This document shows, one piece after another, positions 46,362 to 57,818 of a DNA stretch of 64,000 nucleotides; position 1 is the first letter of the stretch, and each line of letters opens with the position of its first letter. The stretch is taken from contig CM020618.1 in assembly GCA_009829735.1 (NCBI GenBank), positions 18,213,346-18,277,345 on the forward strand. The letters are read 5' to 3'. The notes beneath the pieces were generated by a model that was given only the letters and a program-made list of their open reading frames with translations, made no database searches and was not told the DNA's origin. Origin of the DNA: Pyropia yezoensis (Eukaryota > Rhodophyta > Bangiophyceae > Bangiales > Bangiaceae). A program made the translations under genes and the position numbers.

Positions 46362-47363
46362 ATGGACTCCACTGTGAGAGCCGCACTGTCACCCAAGCTG
46401 GACGCCCCCCCCCCGCCCCCCTCGACGGCCCCCCGGCGTCCGCTCACCGCCGCGGAGAACCTGTCTGTGGGGGCCACCGCTGGCGCCATTGAGATCACGA
46501 TCCAGCAACCAACGATTGCACTCAAGAATGCTATGCAGACGGGCGCTCCGCTGCCGCGGTCCATCCCAGCGCTCTACCGGGGGCTCGGCGTCAATGTCGT
46601 GTCGATTGCGCCCATCACGGCGGTGCAGTTCTCCCTCACCGCCGCCCTGACGGCGGTGGTGCTGTCACGCCGGCCAGCGCTGCCTGCCTGGCTGTACGGG
46701 CCTCAAGCGCCGGTGCCCGAGCCAACGGGCGCGCCGCCTGTGACGTCGGCCGCTGGCGACGCATCAGCTCCGCCCCGGGTGGCCGTGTCGTCTGACGCCA
46801 TTGACGCTGCTGAGGCGACTGCAGACGCGGTGGCCGCCGCCACCTCCGACCCTACAGACGGCGGGGACCGCCTGTCCCCCGCCGCCGCCGCTGCTGTGGC
46901 CGCCACCGCCGGCGCGGCGTCAGCCATGCTCACCGCCCCTGCCGAGCATGTGATTCTTGTGCAGCAGGCTAAGGCGCTGTCGCTGCCTGCTGCCGCGCGG
47001 GCGCTGGCCGCCTCGGCGGCGGTGCGGGGAGTAACCCACCCGTGGCGGGGCTTTTGGGCCACCGCCGGCAGGGACGCTCTATACACCGCCGCGTACATGG
47101 GGGTGGCGGGAAGTGGCGCGGGGCTGGGCCTGCTAGGTGGCATTGGGGTGGGCGTGGCGGTGGGGGTGGCCACCCACCCGCTCGACACGATCAAAACACG
47201 GATGCAAGGGGATGTGCCAGGGGGGTGGTGGAGGGGGGGAGGGGGGGTGCCGGGGCTGATGAAGGGCGTGGTGCCGCGTGCGGGGCGCATTGGGGGGGCG
47301 GTGGCCATCCTGGGGGGAGTCAAGGGCGTGCTGGAGGACCTCGTCATTGACTACAGGGGCTGA
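46362..47363 (+). CDS. mitochondrial carrier family protein, divergent
   Basis: This 333-aa protein begins at AACGACAATGG. Three carrier repeats can be traced by their signatures: QQPTIALKNAMQ (degenerate, about residue 49), APAEHVILVQQ (degenerate, about 195) and the clean THPLDTIKTRMQ (about 277). Each lies at the end of a hydrophobic segment. The THPLDxIKxRxQ form is shared with SAM and related carriers, but the substrate cannot be told. An Ala/Pro-rich insert (about 112-175) extends the loop between repeats 1 and 2. The inner mitochondrial membrane is the usual place, with plastid possible. The C-terminal end (VPRAGRIGGAVAILGGV) matches the sixth helix region. Confidence 0.78.
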   Translation: MDSTVRAALSPKLDAPPPPPSTAPRRPLTAAENLSVGATAGAIEITIQQPTIALKNAMQTGAPLPRSIPALYRGLGVNVVSIAPITAVQFSLTAALTAVVLSRRPALPAWLYGPQAPVPEPTGAPPVTSAAGDASAPPRVAVSSDAIDAAEATADAVAAATSDPTDGGDRLSPAAAAAVAATAGAASAMLTAPAEHVILVQQAKALSLPAAARALAASAAVRGVTHPWRGFWATAGRDALYTAAYMGVAGSGAGLGLLGGIGVGVAVGVATHPLDTIKTRMQGDVPGGWWRGGGGVPGLMKGVVPRAGRIGGAVAILGGVKGVLEDLVIDYRG

Positions 47364-47491
47364 GGCGGTGTCCCGTGCGGGGGGTGGGGCGGAGGCATGA
47401 AGTGCTGTTTTTGGGTCGCCTTTTCTCATACTTCATTGCACGCGCGCGGTCATGTCCAGTTAGCGGTCCCTTTTTACACCCCGCGCTATCC

Positions 47492-48768
47492 TCACACAAC
47501 CGTGGCGTGGTAGCGGACGTCTTCGTCTTCGTCGGCTTCGTCGTAGATCTCTGCCTTGCGCCGTCCCCCCGTCCTTGCCCGCAGGCGTCCGACCCACCCC
47601 GGGCGTGCGCCCCCCCCGCCCCCCTGGAAGCGGGCGTAGCTGTCGGCCACCCCCCCCGCGCCCCCGGCGCCCCCTTCCGAAGGCGCGGGGCGGCGGCCGA
47701 GGCGACGGCCGACGCGTTCACACACCCCCCCCCACGCGGCAGCCACCCGCTCCCGCCGCCGGCCGTGGGATGGGACACCACACAGTCCGCCCCGCCCCCA
47801 GCCATGCACGAGTCCGCCACTGTCCTCGGGGACAGCCGCCGACCGCCAGTCGCTCCGGGGCCCGGCCCCCCAGGCGGCGGCGACCAGCGGCCGCGCGCCG
47901 CTCCCGTGGGTTGCGACGGCAGGCAGGTGGACGGCGAGGGAGCGGGACCCTGACGCGAGCTGCCGGGACAGTCGCAATGCCGCTGACTCACGGGCGGGGT
48001 GGACGACCGAGAAACCCCCTGAGGGGGGAGGGAGGTTGCCTGAGGCTCGGCGCCGCGTGGGGGGTGGCGCGCGGTCATCCCCTTTGACCCGCGGGGGTCG
48101 TGCCACCAGGGCGGTCAGCGCGCCGGGGCAGGAGGCGGGGGCCAGCGAGCCCCTGGTGACGAGCTCCTGCGCCACCATCGCCGAAGTCATCGACAAGTTG
48201 TCCCCCGCCAGCTTGAAGGATGGCAGCGGAGAAGGGGGTGGTGACGCCCCCACCATCGTGTAGCGGGGGTAGCTGGGGTAGCGGGGAAGGGATGGCAGCG
48301 GCTTGGGCGGGCGTGCAGGGGGAGTAGACACCGTCACCGACGCGGGTACCGGGCGCGTCGGCGTGGCAATAGGGGTGAGGTCACTGGCATCGAAGTAGAT
48401 TGAGTCGTCTCCGCTTGATGCGGTGTCGTCAGTGTCGTTGACGTCATGGTGTGTAAGGGGGGCGGGCAGGGGCGGGACCGTCAGCCCCCGGGGTGGAGCC
48501 ACTGGCGGACGCCCGCCGGACGGGGAGGGCGACCGCACTAAACTGCCGGGCGTCCCTCTGGCAACCAGAGGCGGGGAAGGCGGTCGGGAGACGACGGTCG
48601 TTGCGCTGCCGCCACTGACGGCCATGGGAGGGGAGCCCCTCTCGCCAGTAGGAGTGGCGCCAGCGGGCCGCAGCGCCGACCTTGGGGGGGGTGCGGGCCA
48701 GCTGGTGGGCCCAGTTGGCGGCCGCCGCGACCCGCACGGCGCTACCATGAGCCCCTCTGCCGGCAGCC

Positions 48769-48830
<62 letters not shown>

Positions 48831-49399
48831 TGCAATAGAGCCAGCTCGCCCGGGCGCGGCCGCGAAAGGGCCAGCCCGCCCGGGCGAGGCGGCGACAGTG
48901 CGGGCCCGCTTGGTGACTGGGGCGGCGGCGGGGACGGCGCGTCGGGGTCCCCGCACGCCGTCGATGGCACTGGGGACAGCTCCGCGAGTAGCCCCGTGAC
49001 GCCCCACGAGGCGGGCACCGCCCAGTCGGGCGCGGGCCACCCGTCCACGTGCCTGCTGGCTGGCGCCGACGCCGCACCGTCCGCCCCCACGCCCCGCTCC
49101 TCCTCATCCGACGGCACCCAAGAGGAGAGGCACAGGCTCTCCCCTGCACATACGCTGTCGCGTCCCCAGCCGGCGGCGGCGCTCCACAGCCCACTCTCGC
49201 CGTCCGTGGCCGCAAGCGATTCGTTGTGGCTGTCCTCCCCACCTCCGCCGCCGCCGCCGCCGCCGCTGCCCTTGTTACCACTCCCTTCAGACGTGACCGC
49301 CGACCAAGCGGTGGTGGTGCTGGTCGCCTCCTCCTCTACCCCGCCCACAGAGGACCTGCGCCCGTCCCTGGCCGTCGGGTCCTCGGCTGTGACGGCGGC

Positions 49400-49430
<31 letters not shown>

Positions 49431-49780
49431 GTGGAGCGGCCACGCCGCCGCCCACCCCCGCCACTACCGCCGCCGTCGCCGCCGGCCACAGCCGCCCGGA
49501 GGCGACGGCGAGTCCCGCCCAGCTTGGCCGCCCGCGCCCCGTCCATGGCAGCCGCGGCGGCAGCAGCGGCGGGAGATAGAGATGATGGAGGGTGGGGCGG
49601 CGTCTCACCCACCCCACGGCTGCGGATCGAGCGCGCGAGCCGGCGGCGGCGGCTAGGGGTGGGCACAGGGGGTAGGGGGGAGTAGGGGGGGAGTGGGGGG
49701 GGGAGGGGGTCGTCGGGTGGGGTAGCGCCACCGTCGGGGCGGGTGGTGGGGAAGCGGACGACGGGCAGGGGGGCGCTCAT
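47492..49780 (-). CDS. long disordered Pro/Ser/Ala-rich protein, unrecognised
   Basis: The start at 49,780 (MSAPLPVVRFPTTRPDGG) was chosen. The frame is open 171 codons further up, but that part is pure low complexity. It gives 762 aa with no known domain. It has poly-Ala, poly-Gly and poly-Pro runs, an Arg-rich N-terminal patch (RRRRLARSIRSRG), an acidic-hydroxylated stretch (NDTDDTASSGDDSIYFD), and a tail with RRKAEIYDEADEDEDVRYH. The less repetitive C-terminal 300 residues and the consistent GC-rich third positions argue that it is coding. Predicted features suggest a regulatory or scaffold protein, but no function can be assigned. Confidence 0.5.
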
Positions 49781-51474
49781 GGTGAGCAACAGCAGGGACC
49801 GTTGCGGGTGTCTGTCGATTGGGGGGGGGGGAAAGGGGACTGCCAGGCTGGAACCGTTGGCCAGTCCCCGGTGAAATGATGCGGGTCGGCCAGGCGGGCG
49901 GGGGGGGGGGGGGGGGCGCAGCGAGGTACACCCCCGCGTCCCCACCCGAGGCAACCAAGCACCGTGGCAGCGGCGGCGAGGCGGAGGGGGCGGGCGTGGC
50001 GCACCCTGTGCCGCGCGCCCGACGGCGCAGGCCTGGCGGGGAAGCCCGCTGCGGCGCCCGCGGCAGGGCCGGCAGAGGCGTGCGCAGGGACGCGCTGGGC
50101 GGGGAGCTTCCCCGTGGCGGCAGCGGGGGCGGGGCGGGGGCGGCGACGAATTCAGCCCGCCTCCAACGGGGCCCGCCGCCAAGGTCACGGGGACGCCGAT
50201 GGAGACAAATGGGGTGGGGCGGGGGGGGGGTGGGGGGTGGGGGGTGGGCGGGGTTGGGAGGCGGCCCACCCGCCACGACCCCGGGACAGGCAATGGGGAT
50301 GGGGTGGAGAGGGGGGGGGAGAGGTGGAGTGGGGGTCAGCCCGCCCGCCACGGCCACGGGAAAGTCGATCGGGGCGGCCGGGTCGGCGCCACGGCTGCGA
50401 ATAGAGTGCCTCGGCTACGAGAGTTGTGGCAGGGTCGTTGGGGTGCGGGGGGGAGGGGAGAAGCGCGGCCAAGCCTATGAGTAAGGTGACTCCTGTTTGG
50501 GGGCGGGGACGGGGTGGCCAGTCTCTCCACAGCCAGAGGGGGGCAACCAGGACTGACTGGCGCGGCCGCACGCCCCTCATTCCCACCAGGTCCCACCGGG
50601 ACGACAGGCCCACGCACCTCCGCGGACCAGCACCCCCCCACCCCCGTCACTGCAGTTGGCACCGCAGTGCGGTGACCGCACCCCGCGAGGGGTGAACTGC
50701 GGTGGCACGGCGCGGGGGTTGGCGACCAGTCGGGGACGGCCACGGCCGGCACGGCGGGGGCCACAGCCACGCTGGCCGCACCTCACTGTACAGCCGGCGG
50801 GTGGGGCCTCTGCCAAGCGGCGCGAGCCGCGGCCACCGCCGCCCCGGCTCGCCGCGGGTTGAAAGAGAGGGGGGTGGGGGCACCCCCATCGCACCGCTCC
50901 GCGGCAGACACGGGCGGCGATGCGCCCAAAGCGGCTGCCTGGCAGGCGCCGCCGCCATGCCAGCCCCACCGGCAGTCCCACGCGGGGGAAGGGGGGGGGG
51001 GGAAGACAGGGAAGAGGGGAGTGGTGGCTGCCGAGAGAGAACCACGTGCCCGCCCCCGCGGCGCGCACCCCCGTTGGCACCGCACGGCCGTGCGCTTCCG
51101 ATCGGGTACACGCGCGGCGCACGTCAGCAGCTGCCAGTCCGGTCAGTGGGACTGGCACGCAATGCAGACGTGCATCGGGGGAGTCACTTGATCGCAGTCG
51201 TGGTGGTACTCTCTCCATACCACGTGGGGAAATACTAGAAGCACAATACATACACGTGATGAAAGTCTCCACCTCATTCAAACGTGGCAATAAAGCGCTG
51301 CTTTCCTCACGTCGTCGGCGCGTCGTGCCCTTCGCGCCTGTGCCTGCGGTTGGATTGCTCAATTGCGGCCTCCCCCTCCTCCCCCACTCCATCCCACACC
51401 CGGCCTCGACCCCGGACGCCTCGCACCACCCCTCTCCCCCACTCGCGCTTCTACCTCCCAACTGTTTTTTTCCG
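49781..51474. other. 1.7-kb intergenic region, GC-rich
   Basis: It holds many G- and C-runs (49,821-49,829, 49,900-49,916 and 50,220-50,230) and shadow frames. No gene was recognised. A lower-GC patch just before 51,475 (51,180-51,360) probably contains the promoter of the mS23-like gene. Confidence 0.45.
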
Positions 51475-52164
51475 ATGGGCCGCGGCCGGCCATTTCCCCA
51501 CGCACACTCCCGCCTGGTGGCGGCGGGTATCATCCCCCCCCCCCCTTGGGCGGCGGCGGTCGCGGCGGTGCCGCCGTCCCCCCCCCCCCTCCGCAGCGGC
51601 ATCCCCCCCCCCGCGTTGGTCTTTCCCGAGGACCGCCTCCGACGACTGGCCGCCCCGCACCTCCGTGCCGGCGCGTCGGCAGGGGATGGCCGCGGCTTTG
51701 GCGACGGCTTTGGCGGCGGCGGCGCCGCCGCCGACGCCGACGCGGACGTGGTGGACCTGCTTGCTGCAGACCCCGCCCGACGGAGCCGCCTGGAAGCGGC
51801 GGTCGCGCGGGTGTCGGCGCTGATGCACGAGCGGGGCCTCCCCGAGGCCGCTGCCGTCGAGGCGGTGGTATCCGCCATGGCCGCCGACGGCAGCCCGCCC
51901 CGGCGGCTGCGGCATGGCGATGGCGACGACAGTGACGCGTCGCCTGTCGAGGGGGAGTGGGCGTGGGGGGAGGGGGGGGGCGCGCGCACCCCCGCCGCCG
52001 CCCCCACCGCCGCCGACGACACGGCGAGGGAGGACGCGGAGCAGGCGGCTGTGTATCTGGCGTCTCTGCACGACTCGCAGCGGGATGTGGAGCTGCTGCA
52101 CGGCCTCGCGCGCGCCGCGGCCGAAGCGGAAGAGGACGACGCGGGGGGGTTGGGGGGGGCGTGA
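51475..52164 (+). CDS. MRPS23: mitochondrial ribosomal protein mS23-like
   Basis: This 229-aa protein begins at the ATG in TCCGATGGG. The N-terminus reads SRLVAAGIIPPPPWAAAVAA, then VPPSPPPLRSG, then LVFPEDRLRRLAAPHL. This matches the mS23 family layout: a leucine-rich opening, a gap, PPPW, V..PP, then the (F/Y)PED.LR block. Then come an Asp/Ala-rich insert and RVSALMHERGLPEAAAVEAVV, like the family segment RV.ELKE.GVSEEEA. The C-terminus is acidic and coiled-coil-like. mS23 is a small-subunit mitoribosomal protein. The call rests on a few motifs, so it is probable but not certain. Confidence 0.62.
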   Translation: MGRGRPFPHAHSRLVAAGIIPPPPWAAAVAAVPPSPPPLRSGIPPPALVFPEDRLRRLAAPHLRAGASAGDGRGFGDGFGGGGAAADADADVVDLLAADPARRSRLEAAVARVSALMHERGLPEAAAVEAVVSAMAADGSPPRRLRHGDGDDSDASPVEGEWAWGEGGGARTPAAAPTAADDTAREDAEQAAVYLASLHDSQRDVELLHGLARAAAEAEEDDAGGLGGA

Positions 52165-52432
52165 TCGTTGTTGGGTGGCTGTTACAGCGCGGCGATGAAG
52201 GGGCCAGAGGGCATAAGCCGACGTTGCTGTGGAAGGGGGGGGGGTAGGGAGGTTGAGGAGGGCGGCGGCTGGGTCGTGGGGTGCTGGGGCTCTGGCGTAG
52301 CCACGCTTTTTTTTTTTTTCTGCCACTGGCCCATACTCCCGTTCCTTTAAGGTGTTGTTGCTCCCACCCACCACCCACGCCCGTCCCCAGTAGGCAACGG
52401 CGGCGACTGCAGCGAGTCCCCCCTCCTTTCCC

Positions 52433-52867
52433 TCAAAAGACCTGCCCCAGCACCTCCCCCCCCACATTCCGGCGGCGCGCCTCCGTGCCCGACATCACCC
52501 CCTGGGGCGTCGACAGCAGCCACTCGCCCAACCCACCGGTCGCGGGTGGCAGCGACCGGGCGCCCGCATAGACGCGGCGGCTCGGCCGGGACACCCGCTC
52601 CAGCCGTACCATGGCTGGCGTGCCGGCCGGCCCGTACTTGAGGTCCACCGCCAGGGACGGATGCGGCGGCGCGGCGGGCGACGCCGGCGGCACGACGCGG
52701 ACGGCGGCAATGTAGCCGAGGGCCGCGAGCGTGCGGAGCACGGCCAGGACGTGGCGCGAGTGAGGGACAGCGACCGACGCGCGGCGCGCGGTTTGGCCGT
52801 TGCGAAGGCGCGCAAAGGTGTCGGAGAGGGAGTCGTGTAAGACCACGCCTTTGAGAGCACCCATCAT
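52433..52867 (-). CDS. rps8: bacterial-type ribosomal protein uS8, probably mitochondrial
   Basis: Start codons at 52,867 and 52,864 (MM) give 144 aa, close to the usual length of about 130 for uS8. Visible blocks are LSDTFARLRNGQ, SVAVPHSR, LAALGYIAAVRVV, AVDLKYG, ERVSRPSRRVYAG, and the signature LLSTPQGVMSGTEARRRNVGGE. It binds the central domain of 16S/12S rRNA in the small subunit. It lacks a clear presequence, as some mitochondrial uS8 do. Plastid uS8 is usually encoded in the red algal plastid genome, so mitochondrial use is the better inference. It converges with the mS23-like gene, 268 bp apart. Confidence 0.85.
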   Translation of the reverse strand: MMGALKGVVLHDSLSDTFARLRNGQTARRASVAVPHSRHVLAVLRTLAALGYIAAVRVVPPASPAAPPHPSLAVDLKYGPAGTPAMVRLERVSRPSRRVYAGARSLPPATGGLGEWLLSTPQGVMSGTEARRRNVGGEVLGQVF

Positions 52868-53854
52868 TCCAGGAGAGGGGAAGGGAAGGCGCGAAGGGGC
52901 GGCGGGGGGGGGCGGGAGGGGCCACCACCAAGGCGACGGGAGGGGCAGCGGCAGGTGGGCAGGGAGGCACGTCCCCGCGGATGTTGAACACACCAGACGG
53001 GTTGACGTGAAGCAGTGAAGAAGCAGAAAGGCAGGGGCGAGCAGAGCGGAGCTGGTGGATGGGAAAGGAGTAAAAAGATGGGGAAGGGAAGAATCGTGAA
53101 CAGGCGGAGACGGGTATGTAGATGGGAGCGACAGACGGCCGCGGGTCCCGCTCGAAGGCGCTCACAAGGACGGGGAGCACGACGGGCCGGGGTAGCACAA
53201 ATTGTGTTTTAGTTGATCCTGTATGCCAATAACTACTCTGGAGAACAAGCCCCTAATGGATATTCTGAGGGGGCTTCTTTCGTTTGGGTTTCAAGCCCAG
53301 CACCGCCGCCGCCGCCCGCGCACTGCAACGCGGGGGGGACAGACGCCGCCACAGGACCTCTTCCTTCCCCTCACGCTCTCCTCCTCCCCGGGGCCCCTCC
53401 CCGCCCGGCGCCAGCACTCCCGTCCGAGTGGCCGCAGAAGCCCCCGTCAATAGTCGTTACCCCCGCGGGCACCGCCACCCCCCGCTGCCGCCTCCCGCTG
53501 CCGTCCTCCGCTGCCGCCACCGTCAACCACCTGACCTTGCCAACGGTGGGCGCGCGGACTGGCTCCGCCGTTGTTTTTCCCGCCCCTGGGGCACCACCTC
53601 TTGTGGCCACCACCGCCCCTGTCGCGCCCTTTCCTGGCTGCTGCCCGTCTCTCGTCGCTTCACTTTCTGACTCTCATCTCCTCCCTTCACCCCCCCTCGC
53701 CCGCGTCCCTTTTTGGGTGTTTTTGACTAACTCACGTCGGCCGGCGCCGCGGACAGGTATTTCCTTTCCCACCCCTCTTGCGCCCCCTGCACCCTGCTCC
53801 CCGGATTCCCTGCACGGAGCTGGGCCCGGCTGCTCTGCCACCCACTTGCGTGCC
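52868..53854. other. 987-bp region between divergent genes
   Basis: This is the promoter and leader region for the uS8 gene (minus) and the zinc-knuckle gene (plus). At 53,720-53,757 there is a possible intron end: GACTAAC (branch-point-like), then GGACAG about 30 bases later. A 5' UTR intron upstream of 53,855 is therefore possible. No other gene was seen. Confidence 0.45.
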
Positions 53855-54065
53855 ATGGCCGCCCGCTGGATGGTGGGCGACGGGGCCCCCAGCTCCAGTA
53901 CCGACGGCGAAGGCCGTGACCCCCGCGACACGCTCAACAGCGGCGCGGCCGCCGCCGCCTCTGCAAGCGGCGCTACCGACGGTGCGGCCGTCAATGGTGG
54001 CGCGTCACCAAGCCGCCGCGCGTCGCCAGGTGCGGGGAAGAGGGCAAGAGGAGGGAGTGCGGCGT

Positions 54066-54096
<31 letters not shown>

Positions 54097-55882
54097 CGCC
54101 GCGGCAGTGACCTCGGCGCTCTCTCCGGCAGCGGAGGTGGCGGCGGCACTGGCGGCCCCTCCCACCGAAGTGCCCGCGCCGGCGGCTGTCCCATCGTCCA
54201 AGCGGCGGCGGGGGCTGGCGTCGGCGCTAGCGCCCGATTCCTCCTCCTCTTCCTCTGCCGCTTCGGCATCCTCCGCTGGGACTGCCTCCTCTGGCGCCGC
54301 ATCGATTGAGTCGGGCGCCGTGTCTGACGGGGCCCCCCCCGCTGCTGCGTCGTCAGCCTCCTCATCCGACGGGGTGGTGGAGGTGCCGCTGACGGTGACC
54401 GCGGGCGCCAATGGTGGTGTTGGCCCTGCCGCCGCGCCTCCCGGAGACGCGCCCCTGGCGGCTGTCGCCAATGGGGGTGACGCCAGTGGTGACGCCGGCG
54501 ACGGCGACGAGGAGGGCGACACCCCCCCCGTCGCGACCGCCCAAAGCACGGGCCCGGTGCGGCAAGCGGCCGCCCGCTACTTCCAGTCCGACTCGATCAT
54601 CTGCGCGTCGTGCGGGGCGGTGGGTCACCACTCAGCGCACTGCACGGTGACGGTGGAGGCGCCCCGCTGCTACCGCTGCGGCCGGCCGGGTCACCAGTCG
54701 GCTGACTGCACGCACGTGGCGTGCTTCACCTGCGGGAGCACGGGCCATGTGGCGCGCCACTGCCCCGGCGTGGGCGCCCGCGCCGACGGCGGCAGCGGCA
54801 GCGGCGGCAGACGCGGCGGCCCGGCGCTACTGCCGTCGGCGACGCGCCCCGCGCGGGACATACCCCTCTCGTGCTATGTGTGTGGGCGGGCGGGCCACTT
54901 GGACTGCGCCATCCGCCGGGGCGGCGCGTCGCTCAGCTGCTACAATTGTGGGGAGGCGGGGCACTCTGGGGGCGACTGTCCGGTCGCCGCCACCGCCGAG
55001 CGCTCCGTGTCGGCGGTGGCGGAGCTCCTCCGTGACGCCCGCGGCGGCCGCGGCGGCCGCGGCGGCCGCGGCCGCGGCGGTGGTGGCGGCAGCGGCGGCC
55101 GCCACGCGGCGCTCCCGTGGGACGACCGCGTCGACGCAGCGGTGCAGTTCCGCCACAAGGTCGAGGCGCTGGCGGTCAGCGGCCGTGGGGGGGGCGGCGG
55201 CGGGGGGGGGTGGACGCGGCGGCCCAACCCGAGCCCCTGGGCGGCGTCGTCCCGCGGCGGAACGGGCGGCGGTGGCGGCGGCGGGGGGATGGGCGACCGC
55301 CGCGCCGTCGAGTCGCGGCTCGGCAAGCGCAGCCGCGACGGTGGTGGGGAGGGTGGCGGGTATGGCGGCGGGGGCAGCGGGTATGGGGGCGGCGGGGGGG
55401 GCTCCCGCAAGCGGGCGCGGGAGGCTGGCGGCGGCGGTGGCAGCAGCGGCGGGGGGGGAGGGAGTGGCAAGTGGGGGGGAGGGCGCTGGGAGGGCCGCTG
55501 GTCAGACGGTGCTGGGGGTGGGGGGGGGGGGGGGGGGCGCCGGGGGGGAGCGGCAAGCGCTCTCGCAGTTAGGCTGCGACGGGGGGAAGGGGGGGGGGGG
55601 GGGGGGACACAGGTGGTCCCCTGTGCTTACTGGTGGCGGGTTGGACGTGACGTCATGCCACCGGGTCCGTCCCTTGTCCTCCCCCTCTCCCCATGTCACC
55701 GGGGATGCTGTGCCGAGCCGTCAGCGGCCGCACGGCTGGGCGGCTGTGCCGCATGTGGACGTCGACTCGCGCGCGGCGGCCGCGGTGGCTGCCGTTCGCA
55801 CGCGGCCGCCGCGGCGGCTGCCGTTGCGGCCGCCATCGTTCCCCTCCGCCTGGTGGCAGCATCGGGCGCCGCCGGCTTGTGA
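53855..55882 (+). CDS. AIR/ZCCHC7-like CCHC zinc-knuckle protein with RGG tail
   Basis: The start at 53,855 has a strong context (GCCATGGCC). After a disordered Ala/Ser N-terminus with RRR/KR patches comes ARYFQSDSIIC, then five knuckles: CASCGAVGHHSAHC, CYRCGRPGHQSADC, CFTCGSTGHVARHC, a short-spaced CYVCGRAGHLDC and CYNCGEAGHSGGDC. The RYF lead-in, five-knuckle set and final CYNCG knuckle match AIR1/2 and ZCCHC7, RNA-binding subunits of the TRAMP surveillance complex. A long RGG/Gly tail follows. An 18-G run at 55,520-55,537 is a likely assembly indel. A one-base shift there would end the protein at 55,572 with GGSGKRSRS, which looks more natural than the read-through to 55,882. Confidence 0.8.
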
Positions 55883-57188
55883 GGGGCGCCGCCTTGTGAG
55901 CCAGACGGTGGGTAGTAGGGGTGGCCGGGGGTAGCTGGTCGACCCACTCCCCCCCCTTGGCTGGACGCGGCCGGTGCCCCGTCGGCCGCCCCCGCGTCGC
56001 GTGTGCCCGCGGGTGCGGGGTGGGCGGGCACCCGCGACGGGTGTGGGACGGTGGCGGCCGGCCCTTGGGCGCTGGTTTTCACCCCCCCCCCCCCCGCCCT
56101 CGCTGCGCGGGGAGGCGGGGGTACCCCGCCCGCGCGCCTTTTGCGTGCTCCGCCTACGCTCGCCGCGGCGGCGTCGACGGACAGCGGCGGCGCGACCGCT
56201 GCGGGTACGCGGTGCCAGAGGCCGGGCGCCACGGCCGCCGTGCCGTTTTCTCCTTTTTTTTTTGTTCACCCCCCATCGACGCGCGTGTCTGTGGGGTGTG
56301 GCCGGGACGCGGGCTGTGGGTGGCGCCGCCCGGCGCTGCCACCCCCCCCCCCCCCCCCCCCACCGCGTCGCCCCCGCCGGGAGCACCACGCGGCTGCCGC
56401 GTCGAGGAGCAAGCGCGCCGCCTCTGCCCCCCCCCGCCCTGGGGGGCCACCCACGCGGGGCCCCGTCACAAGCAGCACGTTGGCCCTCGTCCCGCAGGCT
56501 GCCACCCTCTCGGCAAAGGGCCGAGAAGGGGGTGGGAGGGTGGGACACCCACAGACGGAACACGTCGACCGGCCGATAGGCGGCCTGCTCCACAGATGCC
56601 CGCCGGTGGGGACTGAAAAAGGGTTGGGGGCGCGTCGGTGCCCCGACCACACACCCCATAGGGAAGATGGTGGGGACACCAACCATGCCCTCCCCTTGAT
56701 GGTGGGCCACGATGGGAGCCTGCTCGTCGTTGGACTCTATCGCAAAGATGTGACTCGTCGGGATGGAAGCCGGCCGCAGCGCCGCCGCCAGTACCGCTGC
56801 AGAACCTGCGACCGCCGCCGCCGGCCTCTACCGACCTGGGGGGGGGCGCGCCAACTGCCGTGGTGGGGCGCGCGGCCACCCGGGGACGCGTCGCCAGCAC
56901 CGCCGCCCAAGCGGTGGCGGGGAGGAAAAGACGGCCCACCACAGCGGCAGCAGCGCCGCCGCCGGGGCGGTAGCCCCCGTGGGGTCTGGTAGCGGCCGTG
57001 GCCGTGGCCGCGGCACAGACGGAACAGGTGGGCGCCACGGGTGACGCGGGTGGCGACAAGGGGGAGGGCCGGGGGGAGGGGGGGGACTGCAGCACGACCG
57101 GCGGAAGCCGGCGTCCCCACCCCCCCGCCCCCCCCAGTGAGGGCGGCAGCGGCCGGGCGCCGCCGCCCCCCCCCCCCCGCAGCAGGCG
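55883..57188. other. 1.3-kb intergenic region between convergent genes
   Basis: C-rich and G-rich homopolymers dominate (C-run at 56,343-56,361, T-run at 56,256-56,265). No gene was recognised. Open frames on both strands are Pro/Arg/Gly-rich and mutually overlapping. Confidence 0.45.
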
Positions 57189-57787
57189 TCACTGGCGCGC
57201 CGGGGGGCGGCGGCGCCCCCCCCCTACCGGCGGTGCCGCGGCCAAAAAGGGGTGGCCTGTCAGCGCAGCGTAGCCGCCCGCCCACCCGCCCGCGCCGAGG
57301 CGGTCGGCCGGGTCGGGCCGCAAGAGGGCCGCGGCAAACGCGCGGCCGGCGGCGGCGGCGGCGGCAGCGGCGGCGGCGGCGGCGTCGTGGTCGCCACCCC
57401 CGCCGACGTCGTCTGCCGCAGCGGCCGCCCTCCCCTCCCCTGCGCGCCCCACCGACGGCACCCCCCCCCCTCCGCGGCCGCGGTGGCGGTGGCGGCGGCG
57501 GCGGCGGCCACAACCCCCAGCAGCTGCCGCGCGAGCCAGCCCACCCCCCACAGGTCCGTCGCGGGTAGGCCGACTGGGGCGGCGCCGCGCCCCCCCGCGC
57601 CCCCCCCCTCGGCGGGGTGCCACGGGAAGGCCGGGTCGGCGGCAATGGCGCCGCCGCGGCTCGCCGCCGCCACCGCCGCCGCGTCGACGCTGCCGCCCGC
57701 CGCGTCGACGCGGAAGGAGGACGCCCAGTCAATAAGCACCACCCCCGCCACGCGGCCGCAGTAGCCGGCGGCACGGGACGATGGCGG

Positions 57788-57818
<31 letters not shown>

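Noticed and set aside
50577..52022. Minus-strand frame of 481 codons over the mS23-like gene
   Set aside because: It is antisense to the mS23-like motifs and is low complexity.
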